Assembly: GCF_002368035.1 (NCBI RefSeq)
Contig: NZ_AP018222.1
Location: 1,502,848-1,566,847 of the forward strand
DNA from: Nostoc linckia NIES-25
GTDB taxonomy: Bacteria > Cyanobacteriota > Cyanobacteriia > Cyanobacteriales > Nostocaceae
Length of the DNA: 64,000 nt
Direction of reading: 5' to 3'
Shown here: one piece after another, positions 25,758 to 35,400 of the stretch
How the letters are laid out: every line of letters begins with the position of its first letter
How positions within the stretch are numbered: position 1 is the stretch's first letter
Notes under the pieces: model-generated
Told to the model about the DNA's origin: nothing
The model's input: only the letters and a program-made list of their open reading frames with translations
The model's database searches: none
Made by a program: the position numbers and the translations under genes

Positions 25758-27134
25758 ATGGCTTTTGATTACGACCTGTTTGTAATTGGCGCGGGTTCTG
25801 GTGGTTTGGCGGCTTCCAAACGGGCGGCTAGCTTCGGAGCAAAAGTGGCGATCGCCGAATATGATTTAGTTGGCGGAACTTGTGTAATTCGCGGTTGCGT
25901 TCCCAAAAAACTCATGGTATATGGCTCTCATTTTCCAGCACTCTTCAGTGATGCCGCAGGCTATGGTTGGAAAGTGGGCGATGCCCAATTGGACTGGGAA
26001 CATTTTATTACATCTATAGATAAAGAAGTTCGCCGACTCTCCGAACTACATATCAGCTTTTTAGAAAAGGCAGGAGTAGAACTAATTCTCGGTCGCGCCA
26101 CATTGGTAGATCCACACACCGTAGAAGTTGATGGACGCAAAATTACAGCAGACAAAATTTTAATTGCTGTTGGCGGGCGTCCCATCAAACCAGATTTGCC
26201 AGGGATGGAACATGGCATTACTTCTAACGAAATATTTCATCTCAAAGAACAACCAAAACACATTGCCATTATTGGCTCTGGCTACATTGGCACAGAATTT
26301 GCGTGTATTATGCGCGGTTTGGGTTCTGAAGTGACGCAGATTACCAGAGGTGAAAAGATTTTGAAGGGGTTTGATGAGGACATCCGCACAGAGATTCAAG
26401 AAGGTATGAAGCAGCACGGAATTCAGCTGATTAACAATCATGTGGTAGAAAAAGTTGAACGCGTGCCAGAAGGGGTGAAGCTGACTTTATCAGGAGAAGA
26501 TCGAGAATCAGTAATTGCTGATGTGTTTTTAATAGCCACTGGCCGGATTCCAAATGTAGATGGACTAGGCTTAGAAAATGTTGGGGTTGATGTTGTTCCC
26601 AGTTCCATAGAAGGGCCGGGATACAGCAGCACAAATGCGATCGCAGTCAATGAATATAGCCAAACTAGTCAACCGAATATCTTTGCTGTTGGCGATGTCA
26701 CCGACCGAATTAATTTAACTCCCGTAGCAATTGGTGAAGGCCGCGCCTTTGCTGATAGCGAATTTGGGAATAACCGCCGAGCCTTCAATCACCAAAATGT
26801 GCCCACAGCCGTATTTTCTAACCCGGAAGCCTCAACAGTAGGCTGGACAGAAGCTGAAGCTAGGGAGAAACTCGGTGAGGCCGTAAAAATTTATCGCGCT
26901 CGCTTCCGCCCAATGTACCACAGTTTGACTGGCAAGCAAGAGAAGACAATGATGAAATTAGTAGTTGATAGTAACACTGATAAAGTGCTTGGCGCTCACA
27001 TGGTGGGTGAAAATGCTGCTGAGATCGTTCAAGGTGTAGCGATCGCTGTAAACATGGGTGCAACCAAAAAAGACTTTGACGCTACTGTTGGGATACATCC
27101 TTCAGCAGCTGAAGAATTTGTCACAATGCGATAA
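25758..27134 (+). CDS. gor: Glutathione reductase
   Basis: FAD- and NADPH-dependent reduction of oxidised glutathione in the cytosol. The N-terminal FAD motif VIGAGSGGLAASKRAA is followed by the redox disulfide GGTCVIRGCVPKKL; the NADPH-binding fold has IIGSGYIGTEFA; the FAD closing motif is FAVGDVTDRINLTPVA; and the C-terminal catalytic His lies in GIHPSAAEE. The disulfide segment CVIRGC and the lack of a long C-terminal extension favour glutathione reductase over mercuric or lipoamide reductase. Length (458) is normal. The following esterase gene is 75 bases away across an STRR run and may be co-transcribed. Confidence 0.94.
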   Translation: MAFDYDLFVIGAGSGGLAASKRAASFGAKVAIAEYDLVGGTCVIRGCVPKKLMVYGSHFPALFSDAAGYGWKVGDAQLDWEHFITSIDKEVRRLSELHISFLEKAGVELILGRATLVDPHTVEVDGRKITADKILIAVGGRPIKPDLPGMEHGITSNEIFHLKEQPKHIAIIGSGYIGTEFACIMRGLGSEVTQITRGEKILKGFDEDIRTEIQEGMKQHGIQLINNHVVEKVERVPEGVKLTLSGEDRESVIADVFLIATGRIPNVDGLGLENVGVDVVPSSIEGPGYSSTNAIAVNEYSQTSQPNIFAVGDVTDRINLTPVAIGEGRAFADSEFGNNRRAFNHQNVPTAVFSNPEASTVGWTEAEAREKLGEAVKIYRARFRPMYHSLTGKQEKTMMKLVVDSNTDKVLGAHMVGENAAEIVQGVAIAVNMGATKKDFDATVGIHPSAAEEFVTMR

Positions 27135-27190
27135 CTAAGTCATTAGTCATTAGTCATTAGTCTTGGATAAAGGATCGATGACCAATGACA
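27134..27190. repeat. STRR heptamer run (CATTAGT)
   Basis: Three to four copies of CATTAGT (in AAGTCATTAGTCATTAGTC), then TTGGATAAAGGATCGATGACCAATGAC. The same heptamer is at 20581-20595 and 49758-49780, so this is a general intergenic repeat of the genome. Confidence 0.75.
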
Positions 27191-27209
27191 ACCCTATGGT
27201 AAAACTTGA

Positions 27210-27851
27210 ATGTCAACCCAGTATATTTATTTACACGGCTTTGCTTCGAGTCCGAAATCTGCTAAAGCGCGGTACTTTAGCGATCGCTTTACCGAAATTC
27301 AGACAGAACTAAAAATTCCTGATTTGAATGCTGGGGATTTTTCTCACTTGACGATCGCTCGTCAAATAACTCAAGTTGCGGCAGAATTACCCAAGGATTC
27401 TACACCAGTAACGATTATTGGCTCAAGTTTAGGTGGTTTAACTGCTATCCACTCAGCACAGCAATATTTACAAATACAGCGCTTAGTCTTGCTAGCACCA
27501 GCTTTCGGTTTTTTATCCCATTGGTTACCAAAATTAACAGATGAGGAAATACAGCGTTGGCAGCAAGAAAAATATCTCATGGTATATCACTATGAGGAAG
27601 GGCGATCGCTTCCGTTAAATTACAATTTCGTTACAGATGCAGCGCAATACCAAGAAGAACTTTTGCAACGTCCCATTCCCACGCTAATTTTGCATGGAAA
27701 GAACGATGAAGTCATCCCCGCTCAAGCTAGTCGTGACTTTGGGCGATCGCGTCCTTGGGTGGAGTTAGTCGAACTCGACAGCGACCACGCTTTAGGTAAC
27801 GTTATGGAACAAATGTGGCAAGCAATTCGCCTCTTTTGCCAGTTACCTTGA
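27210..27851 (+). CDS. YqiA/YcfP-like alpha/beta hydrolase (esterase)
   Basis: A small alpha/beta hydrolase of 213 residues. The nucleophile elbow is GSSLGGLTA (Ser at about residue 72), the acid is Asp in LHGKNDEVIP, and the His in DSDHALGN near the C-terminus. The N-terminal YLHGFASSPKSAKA is the typical start of the YqiA family (UPF0227). Physiological substrate unknown; E. coli YqiA hydrolyses short acyl esters. Cytoplasmic, with no signal peptide. Confidence 0.85.
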   Translation: MSTQYIYLHGFASSPKSAKARYFSDRFTEIQTELKIPDLNAGDFSHLTIARQITQVAAELPKDSTPVTIIGSSLGGLTAIHSAQQYLQIQRLVLLAPAFGFLSHWLPKLTDEEIQRWQQEKYLMVYHYEEGRSLPLNYNFVTDAAQYQEELLQRPIPTLILHGKNDEVIPAQASRDFGRSRPWVELVELDSDHALGNVMEQMWQAIRLFCQLP

Positions 27852-28136
27852 AGTTGTAAAATATAAAACTTACACATAACCTACATAGCAATCAGATTCT
27901 AGATCTGAAGGCAAGAGGCAATTAATCTTTATCTATTGCCTATTCCCCATTTCCTCATTTATGAGTAAGTTCAAAAGTCAAATAAGGATTCTATATTTTT
28001 CAGTAAGTAGTACTTAACTTGTAGATCGAAAGGGGCTATATTTACTTACCGTCAAGAACGATTAGGTGAAATTAAGTCTTTTGTAAACAGTATTGATTTA
28101 AAATCTAAAATCCAAAATCTAAAATTCAAAATTGAT

Positions 28137-29285
28137 ATGCTTCCCTTCATCCGACCAGATTTAGCAAAATTTACAGCCTACAAACCCCACCCTAGCAGCG
28201 ATACGGCTGCATCAGTTCCGGCGCAGTTCGATCGCCTCGATACAAATGAAAGTCCTTATGAGTTCCCGCCTCAACTAAAAGAAAAGTTAGCCTGGACATA
28301 TCAGCAAGAAATTGAAACAAATCGTTACCCTGATGGCGGACATGAGGCACTTAAAAGTGCGATCGCCGAGTATGTTAATGAGTCGGCTGCTCTGTCACCA
28401 TCTTTGTTTAATGCTGCTAATATTTCCGTGGGCAATGGTTCAGATGAACTAATCCGTTCTTTATTAATCGCTACTTGTCTAGGAGGAGAAGGTTCAATTC
28501 TTGTTGCCAATCCCACTTTTTCAATGTACGGAATTTTGGCAAACACTTTGGGTATTCCTGTGGTAGCGGTGGGTAGAAATGAAACCAATTTTGAAATTGA
28601 CTTAAAAGCCGCCCAGTCTGCCATTGAAGAAACTCAAAGCCCTCCCATTCGAGTAGTTTTCGTGGTGCATCCGAATTCGCCAACTGCCAACAGTTTAACT
28701 ACGGCAGAGTTGGTATGGTTAAAGAGTTTGCCGGAGCATATTTTGGTAGCGATCGATGAAGCTTACTTTGAATTTAGCCAAACTAGTCTAGTTGGTGAAT
28801 TACCACAGCGCCCTAATTGGGTGATTTTACGCACTTTTTCTAAAGCTTTCCGATTGGCATCTCTTCGCGTGGGCTATTGCGTTGCTCATCCAGAAGCGAT
28901 CGCCATTTTAGAAAAAATCCGCCTACCCTACAATCTTCCCAGCTTTTCCATAGCAGCAGCATTAATCGCTTTACAAAATCGCCCACTCTTACTTGAGTCA
29001 ATTGCACAAATATTAAGCGAAAGAGCCAAACTCATTGAAGCTTTATCCCAGCAACCAGAACTACAAATCACAACTAGTAATGCCAACTTTATTTACGTGC
29101 GTCTCAAACCAAATAGTTCACACTCACAAGACGCTGCTTTAAATAGTTTGCATCATAAACTTAGGACACTGGGTACACTTGTGCGACATATTAGCGGCGG
29201 ATTACGAATTACTGTTGGAACGAGCGAGGAAAATGCCCGTACTATTAATCGAGTACAAGCCGCTTTGACAAATTTGGAATCTTAA
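28137..29285 (+). CDS. hisC: Histidinol-phosphate aminotransferase
   Basis: PLP enzyme that converts imidazole-acetol phosphate to histidinol phosphate in histidine synthesis. 382 residues. Fold type I marks: LDTNESPYEFP at the N-terminus, NRYPDGG, the cofactor-binding VGNGSDELI, VVHPNSPTANS, DEAYFEF and the PLP-binding lysine in RTFSKAFRLASLRVGY. C-terminal Arg in GGLRITVGT binds the substrate phosphate/carboxylate. Cyanobacterial genomes often have more than one hisC-like gene, and an aromatic aminotransferase role cannot be ruled out. Convergent with the next gene, 4 bases apart. Confidence 0.9.
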   Translation: MLPFIRPDLAKFTAYKPHPSSDTAASVPAQFDRLDTNESPYEFPPQLKEKLAWTYQQEIETNRYPDGGHEALKSAIAEYVNESAALSPSLFNAANISVGNGSDELIRSLLIATCLGGEGSILVANPTFSMYGILANTLGIPVVAVGRNETNFEIDLKAAQSAIEETQSPPIRVVFVVHPNSPTANSLTTAELVWLKSLPEHILVAIDEAYFEFSQTSLVGELPQRPNWVILRTFSKAFRLASLRVGYCVAHPEAIAILEKIRLPYNLPSFSIAAALIALQNRPLLLESIAQILSERAKLIEALSQQPELQITTSNANFIYVRLKPNSSHSQDAALNSLHHKLRTLGTLVRHISGGLRITVGTSEENARTINRVQAALTNLES

Positions 29286-29289
29286 CAAA

Positions 29290-29883
29290 TCACTCAATAA
29301 ATCTACCGTCATCTTCACTGCCCAAACGGCGTACCATTCCCACCGTTTGTGGCAGCACACCCACTAAAAGAGCAAAGGCTACATCCGGAAGAAGAGACAC
29401 TATTTCCGGTGGAAAGTATTGTTCAAATTGATCGAGAATTTTTTGGACTCGCTGACCAGGCACTGGATTTTCTGTAATTTGTTTGATCAATCGAATCCAC
29501 TGCCGCCTAATCAAGTAAGCTTTCTGGCGTTCTTCATTAGATTCCGGAGTTAACAAAGACAGATTACCTATTGGCAGTGCCCCTTGGCAATCAAAATCGT
29601 AGTCTCCACCCACAGCAGCCCCAGGCCCGGCAAACTCTGCATGGTAACGTTTAAACAGTATTAATCCGTTTCGCCTGCGACTATTGACGATGAAAACTTC
29701 TCCACTGTGTAAACGTGTAAGGATGTCCGAGCCTTGTGTTTGCTCAGTTCCATCTGGCATAACAAGATAGTCGGGGAAACTAGTTTCAGGGTAATAAGTT
29801 GATACCATAGCGGGCTGATAGCGGCGATGCTGTTCGCTATCCATGTTTTTTAAACTTTCAAAGGATTTAGTAGTAGTATGCAC
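29290..29883 (-). CDS. Conserved hypothetical protein
   Basis: No named family is recognised. The 197-residue product has no signal peptide or membrane segment. Two parts are visible: an N-terminal mixed alpha/beta part (MVSTYYPETSFPDYLVMPDG, then GEVFIVNSRRRNGLILFKRY) and a helical C-terminal part (RQWIRLIKQITENPVPGQRV, then FPPEIVSLLPDVAFALLVG). Codon use looks ordinary for the window. The first ATG at 29883 and a second at 29841 (MDSEQHRRYQ) are both possible starts. It faces hisC tail to tail and has a 756-base gap upstream. Confidence 0.7.
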   Translation of the reverse strand: MHTTTKSFESLKNMDSEQHRRYQPAMVSTYYPETSFPDYLVMPDGTEQTQGSDILTRLHSGEVFIVNSRRRNGLILFKRYHAEFAGPGAAVGGDYDFDCQGALPIGNLSLLTPESNEERQKAYLIRRQWIRLIKQITENPVPGQRVQKILDQFEQYFPPEIVSLLPDVAFALLVGVLPQTVGMVRRLGSEDDGRFIE

Positions 29884-30639
29884 TTCAATAAGGAACTAGC
29901 TGTTATATCAAATGAGACTTTTCATTTTTTTATCATCAACAGTCTTGCAGTCAATTTATCTAAGATATGAATAAATAGGCATTGTTCGCTAATTGAGTGA
30001 TCATATTTTATGAGATAGCAGTAGATTTGTCTCCAAATTCTAATAGTGTTTTTTAAAGTTTTTATAAAGATGAATATCTTAATTACAAAGTTATTATGAG
30101 GAATTAAAATTTTTTTACGATTCGATCTACAAACATCTCCATTATAATCTATATTCTTTACAGGAAACATTATTTAAATTTTATTAATTAAAATCAAAAA
30201 ATACAAATAGTAAATTTTTATTAATAGATCTAGTTTTATCAAATAGTAGTTTTATTAAAACTACTATTTGTAATTCTGATAAAACTGTCAATCCAAGTAT
30301 CTTTAAAATAATTGTCAAAACCTGTATTTTAATATTAAAAAGGACACTTGCAAGTTTTTATAATTTCGCTTTTATCTGGTTTTGGAGCAATATTTCGCCT
30401 ATTTATACAAGTTTTATATTAATTTTATTTATGTAATTGAATTGTAGATCTTGTTAAGAGAAAGTTTGAGAAGTATTATTAGTTTTGCTTTCGAGCATCA
30501 TCTCAGTTTTTTGTTGGATACTGCTCTCCATTCCCTAAAAACGAAAAACCGAGCGTTCAAGACGGCTTCCTAAAGAAGCTCTAACAGAATTTTTTCAAAG
30601 CGATCGGAACATTAAAATTTACAGATGCCAAGAGAAAAT
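29884..30639. other. Strongly AT-rich gene-free stretch
   Basis: Visibly more AT-rich than its surroundings and without a credible gene on either strand. The main structure is a nested palindrome at 30233-30285. The stretch may hold the promoter of the conserved hypothetical gene and the terminator of the acetyltransferase (30590-30640). Could be an old insertion or a deleted gene. Confidence 0.5.
30233..30285. repeat. Nested AT-rich palindrome
   Basis: Inner arms CAAATAGTAGTTTTA / TAAAACTACTATTTG (15 bases each, one-base centre, 30240-30270) are enclosed by GTTTTATC / GATAAAAC (30233-30240 and 30278-30285). A perfect 15-base stem in the middle of an orphan AT-rich gap could be a transcription terminator for either strand, a cruciform site or part of an unknown small RNA. 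Confidence 0.8.
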
Positions 30640-31314
30640 TCAAATAATCGGCTCACCACTTAGGTCTTTGTGCAATAACATTTGGCTCGAACGTCTAAGC
30701 AAAAATGTATTCCAATTCGATTCGACTTTATGTACCCGATATCCCAGCTTGAAATAAAGCTGCCTTGCTTGGTGGTTATTTTCTAGAACGTGGAGATATA
30801 AGTCTTTAAATCCCCATTCTTGAGAAATTTTTTCACAGCGATTGAGTAACCCTGACGCCACGCCATACCTACGGTAATTTGGGTGAACCGCTAAATTGGA
30901 TAGGTAAGGAAAACCCAAGCCAACCTGACTCCATGAATCGCTGTAACGCACACCCAGTTCTACAGTACCTACTAAGTTGCAAGCAGCACCAGTAGTATAA
31001 TCAAGAGCAACTAAACAAACATGACGAGGCGCAGGTGATACAATGCGATGTCTTAAGTCTTCGTAAATGCCCAAACGTAACAACGGAAAAGTCCATCCCC
31101 AAATACCTTTTTGTGAGTGAAAGCTTTCAGCAATAATTTGGGCAACACTAACTAAATCAGCAGGTGTAGCCATGCGAATTTGGAAATGGTGGGAAGCTGG
31201 ATCGATTGGCTGTTGGTGGTAAGGGTGAAAAAACCGATATTTCAAGGCTACTTTAGTATTGATTTTATTCAAAGAAAATTTTTCAAAAATTTTAAAACAT
31301 CCTCTTAAAGTCAA
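30640..31314 (-). CDS. GNAT-family N-acetyltransferase
   Basis: An acetyl-CoA-dependent acetyltransferase of up to 224 residues. The GNAT fold runs from about residue 46 (FQIRMATPADLVSVAQIIAE) to 205. The acetyl-CoA loop is HPNYRRYGVASGLL, preceded by the beta-4 strand YLSNLAV and followed by DLYLHVLENNHQARQLYFKLGY, as in RimI-like members. Substrate unknown. The first 20-25 residues (KIFEKFSLNKINTK) look non-native, and a start at a later codon such as the region before ALKYRFFHPY is possible. Monocistronic, with long gaps on both sides. Confidence 0.82.
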   Translation of the reverse strand: MTLRGCFKIFEKFSLNKINTKVALKYRFFHPYHQQPIDPASHHFQIRMATPADLVSVAQIIAESFHSQKGIWGWTFPLLRLGIYEDLRHRIVSPAPRHVCLVALDYTTGAACNLVGTVELGVRYSDSWSQVGLGFPYLSNLAVHPNYRRYGVASGLLNRCEKISQEWGFKDLYLHVLENNHQARQLYFKLGYRVHKVESNWNTFLLRRSSQMLLHKDLSGEPII

Positions 31315-32429
31315 TAAAGACTTCGGAGTTAGTTGCCGAGGAAATTGAACTAACTTGAGAGTCCGAATTCATGTTTGGTCATGGATTCGACAAAGTGTAA
31401 AAGTTGGTTAAAGTTTTATAGGGCGCATTATTGGAAGCGCTTTAGGAGTTAGAGTTTCGTAAACTGAAAATCTTAAGTTCAAGGGATTTACATAAATTCC
31501 TGATTGCTTGGGGAAGAGATTAGTCTGGCGATCGCAAAGCCATCTGTAAAAACCTAGAGGTTTGTGTGAATAGATAGAAGAACAGCATAGCTTGTCTGTT
31601 GGCAGCGGCTACAAAATTTTTAATTAAATACATCATTCATATATGAAAAGGAACTAGGGACTGGGGATTGGGAATTGGGGACTGGGGAAGATCGAAGAAC
31701 AAGGGATATCCATAAAACACGAAAGAAACGATCCAATACTATCTGCGCGTATCCATCCCTTGGGGAGCTTGCTACGTGCAGCATCACCCTTAGGAGAAGT
31801 TCTGAATGTAAGCAAGCCTCATCTTAGGCTTGTTTCGCATATCAGAGTGTGCCCGTGTTTTCTTTGCGCCAGCACCCAATACCCCTTTGCTTGGCGAGTA
31901 GATCCTTAATTCTCAACTTCTTAACCACCAGCACTTGTCTTAATGATAGTTCTGATTGCTAAATTGGAAACAGGCATTTGTCTAATAGTATACTTTGGCT
32001 TTAAATCTTATTGTTTTAATATTATTGGCTCTACCATGACTACCATAAATAAAATTTACCTGCAAGTGTTAGTACAACTGCTACGCGGGGAAAACTTAAT
32101 ATGCAGCTTCATCTGGATTTTTCAGCTAGCTATGAGTGCTGTATGTAGTATCAGAGATTGCTCAATGGAGGTGAAAGAAAATTTGGCAAGCAAGTATAGA
32201 CTCTGTAACACTAAAACAGACTATAAAATCAATTACTCTGTACTAGAGCAAACAGTAATCGATATCAGCCATTGAGATAAATCACTGTGAGTAAACGCTC
32301 CCACACTCAGCAGTCATGTAGCCAAACAGCCTTATTGGTCGAAATGCTCTGCTCTTACCTGACTCAGAAAAATCCTCCCCCCATCAGATTATTCTTTATC
32401 CGACTGCCGTTGCAGCAGGAAAGCGGTGC
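31315..32429. other. 1.1-kb stretch without a supported gene, upstream of cyaC
   Basis: Holds a GGGGACTGGGGATTGGG repeat run (31661-31688), a hairpin AAGCAAGCCT-catctt-AGGCTTGTTT (31810-31835) and a 110-codon frame (31943-32275) that I could not support as a gene. The cyaC promoter is expected in the last 150 bases. No element with inverted ends was seen. Confidence 0.5.
31810..31835. terminator. Hairpin of uncertain role
   Basis: AAGCAAGCCT and AGGCTTGTTT (one or two mismatches at the outer end) around a six-base loop CATCTT, followed by CGCATATC rather than a T-tract. Possibly a terminator of an unseen transcript or part of a leader. Low certainty. Confidence 0.35.
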
Positions 32430-35400
32430 ATGAAATCCCAAGCAAACAGTAAGCCTAAAATTTTGGTTGTTGATGATGAACCAGACAACCTTGATTTGCT
32501 CTACCGCACTTTCTATCGTGACTATAAGGTGCTAAGAGCAACCTCTGGTCCTGCGGCACTCGATTTGCTGGCTCAAGAGGGAGAGGTCGCGGTGATCATC
32601 TCCGACCAGCGGATGCCGATGATGAGCGGTACAGAATTTTTGAGCCTGACAGCAACTCAATACCCAGATATTATCCGGATTATTTTAACTGGCTACACCG
32701 ATGTCGAAGACCTGGTGGAAGCAATCAACGCTGGTAAAGTTTTCAAATATGTCACTAAACCGTGGGAAGCAGAGGAACTTAAAGGAGTTGTACGCCAGGC
32801 TTTAGATACCCACAATGTCCTCAAAGCCCGTACCCGCGAACTTACCCGCACACTCAGGCGAGAATCGCTGCTGAATACGGTTACAAATACGATTCGCAGT
32901 GCATTAGACTATCGGCAAATTTTGCAGGCAATTGTTGATTCAGTGGGTCAGATGTTGGAGGTGGATGTCTGTCTGTTGCGTCCCTTCCAAGATGAACAGT
33001 TGGCAGATAAAGGATTTATTTATCAAAAGCCTCCGGAAGAAAAAAGTGATGAGGACACGGTGATACAAGGACACGGAGACAAGCAGAGCAATGTTCCTAT
33101 TGTCCCCCCATCTCCCCATACTTCGGCTCCGCTCAGTACAAGTCTCCCCATCTCCCCCTCCTCGTTGCTAGCTCACACGGTTTGGGAAACCCGTGAAGTT
33201 CAAGTAATTCATGATGTGACAGATGATGAGCGGATTCAGGGTGATACCCCAGAACTGCGCCAACGTGGAGAAGCTTTTGCTGCCGCTGACATTTGTTCTA
33301 GTTTAGTTGTCCCGCTAATCTGTCAACAGGAACTGATGGCAGTCCTAGCACTGCACCAGTGTTCTCTGTCCCGCTCGTGGGGAGACGATGAAGTGCAGCT
33401 AGTATTGATGGTGGCGGATCAAGCAGCCTTAGCTTTATCTCAAGCTTATGCTTACGAACAAGTACGTGCCCTGGCTAAGCGAGAGAGTTTGATTAATACC
33501 ATTACTAGCGCGATTCGCTCTAGCCTAGACCCTGAAGATATTTTTGCAGCTATTACTCAGCAACTGGGACAAGCTTTACAAGTTAATGGCTGTGTTCTAT
33601 CTCTGTGGACGGAGGAAGATGAGTTTGTCCAGTCTGTGGGCTTGTATGACAGTTTTCAACATACAGAAAATTTCGCTAGCTACAACCCAACCCACGGATC
33701 GCTAGCTCCAGACCACAGTATAAGTAACAATAATCGCGTATTAACGGAATTACCTAATTCTCAAACGTCTATAAAAGAGAATCCAATTTTACAAGAAATT
33801 TTACAGACACATGAACCAATAGTAATTGCTGATTTAAACCATTCTCCCAGAGGAATACAGGGTTTTGATTTATCTTTGAAAATGCCAGCGCGATCGCTAA
33901 TGGTCGTGCCATTATTAGCTGATGGCAAATGTATAGGTAGCATTACTTTATGTCAAAGTAATAAAATACGCCAGTGGCTACCATCTGATATCGACCTAGC
34001 TAAAGCAGTAGCAGCTCAAGCCGCGATCGCCGTGCAGCAATCACGTTTATATGAAAAAACTCGCCAACAAGCCGAACGGTTACTAGAATTAGACAAACAA
34101 AAAACAGAATTTTTTCAAAATATCTCCCATGAATTTCGCACTCCCATCACCTTGATTCAGGGGCCTTTAGAGTCAGCAGTGGGGGCTGGTGAGGGGTTAT
34201 CTTATTCCCAAAGTGCGATCGCCCTACGTAACTCCCGGCGTTTGCTGCGACTGGTAAATCAACTGCTGGATTTACAACGCCTAGATGCAGGAAGAATGCA
34301 GCCTAGTTTCCGTCCTTGCGATTTAGTCGAATTTGTCAGCCAAATTGTTGAGTCTTTTCGTCCCTACTGCGAGAAAAAGGGACTGCAACTTACTACACAG
34401 TTAGATGAATGTCCTACGGTGTACTTGGATATGGAAAAATTTGATAAGGTTGTTTACAACCTGCTATCAAACGCCATGAAGTTTACTCCCGAAGGCGGGA
34501 CGATCGGTGTCAGGCTAAAATCTGAAGGTGATCGCTGCATCTTGGAAGTACAAGACACTGGAATTGGCATTGTTAAAGAACAAATTCCCCATTTATTTGA
34601 GCGCTTCCGCCAAGCTGAAGGTTCAGCAAACCGTTCCTATGAAGGCAGTGGTTTGGGTTTGGCTTTAGTTAAAGAATTAGTAGAATTACATAGCGGTCAA
34701 GTCAGTGTAGATTCAGTATATGGTGAAGGTACTACCTTTAAATTATCGCTAGTTACTGGTACTGCTCACTTACCCATACAGCAAGTGCTAGAAAGTGCTG
34801 TTGAACTCAACACAAGCCGAGCTAGTGTAGAATTGGCTGATTTAGAACTGCTAGATCAAACAGCAGATAATATTGAAAATATTACAAAAAACTTATCATC
34901 CACTTCTGATACTCAAGAATCACCACTGGGCACTGGGCACTGTATTTTAGTTGTAGACGACAACCCAGATTTGCGAAGTTATGTATCTGATATACTGCGT
35001 CGCAATGGCTATCAAGTACAAACATCTCGTAACGGTTATGAAGGGTATCGTCTAGCTAAACAAGTCATACCCAGCTTGATTCTTACTGACTTAATGATGC
35101 CTTTGGTCAGCGGACTTGAAATGATTCAGATGATCCGCACTCAGGAGAAGCTTAAAGGAATACCAATAATTTTGCTTACAGCCAAAGTTGATGAAGAAAC
35201 TCGCATCGAAGGTACAGAACATGGTGCTGATGCTTATTTAGCAAAACCATTCAACGATCGCGAGCTTTTGGCGGAAGTTCGCAATCTTTTAGCATTGAAA
35301 GAAAACGAAAAACGAATCTCGGAGTTAAATACATATCTCACAGAATCGGTACTAAAGCGCTTTTTGCCGGCTGTGTTGGTGCAAAAAGCTGCCGCAGGAG

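Noticed and set aside
29290..29883. HetP-like heterocyst regulator
   Set aside because: Considered for a short Nostocales protein, but the characteristic HetP segment could not be found; left as a conserved hypothetical.
29922..30170. 82-codon frame on the minus strand
   Set aside because: Ile/Lys/Phe-rich translation of AT-rich DNA without motif or start signal.
31943..32275. 110-codon frame before cyaC
   Set aside because: Irregular hydrophobic composition, many Cys and rare patterns, no ribosome-binding site and no recognised family; treated as chance.
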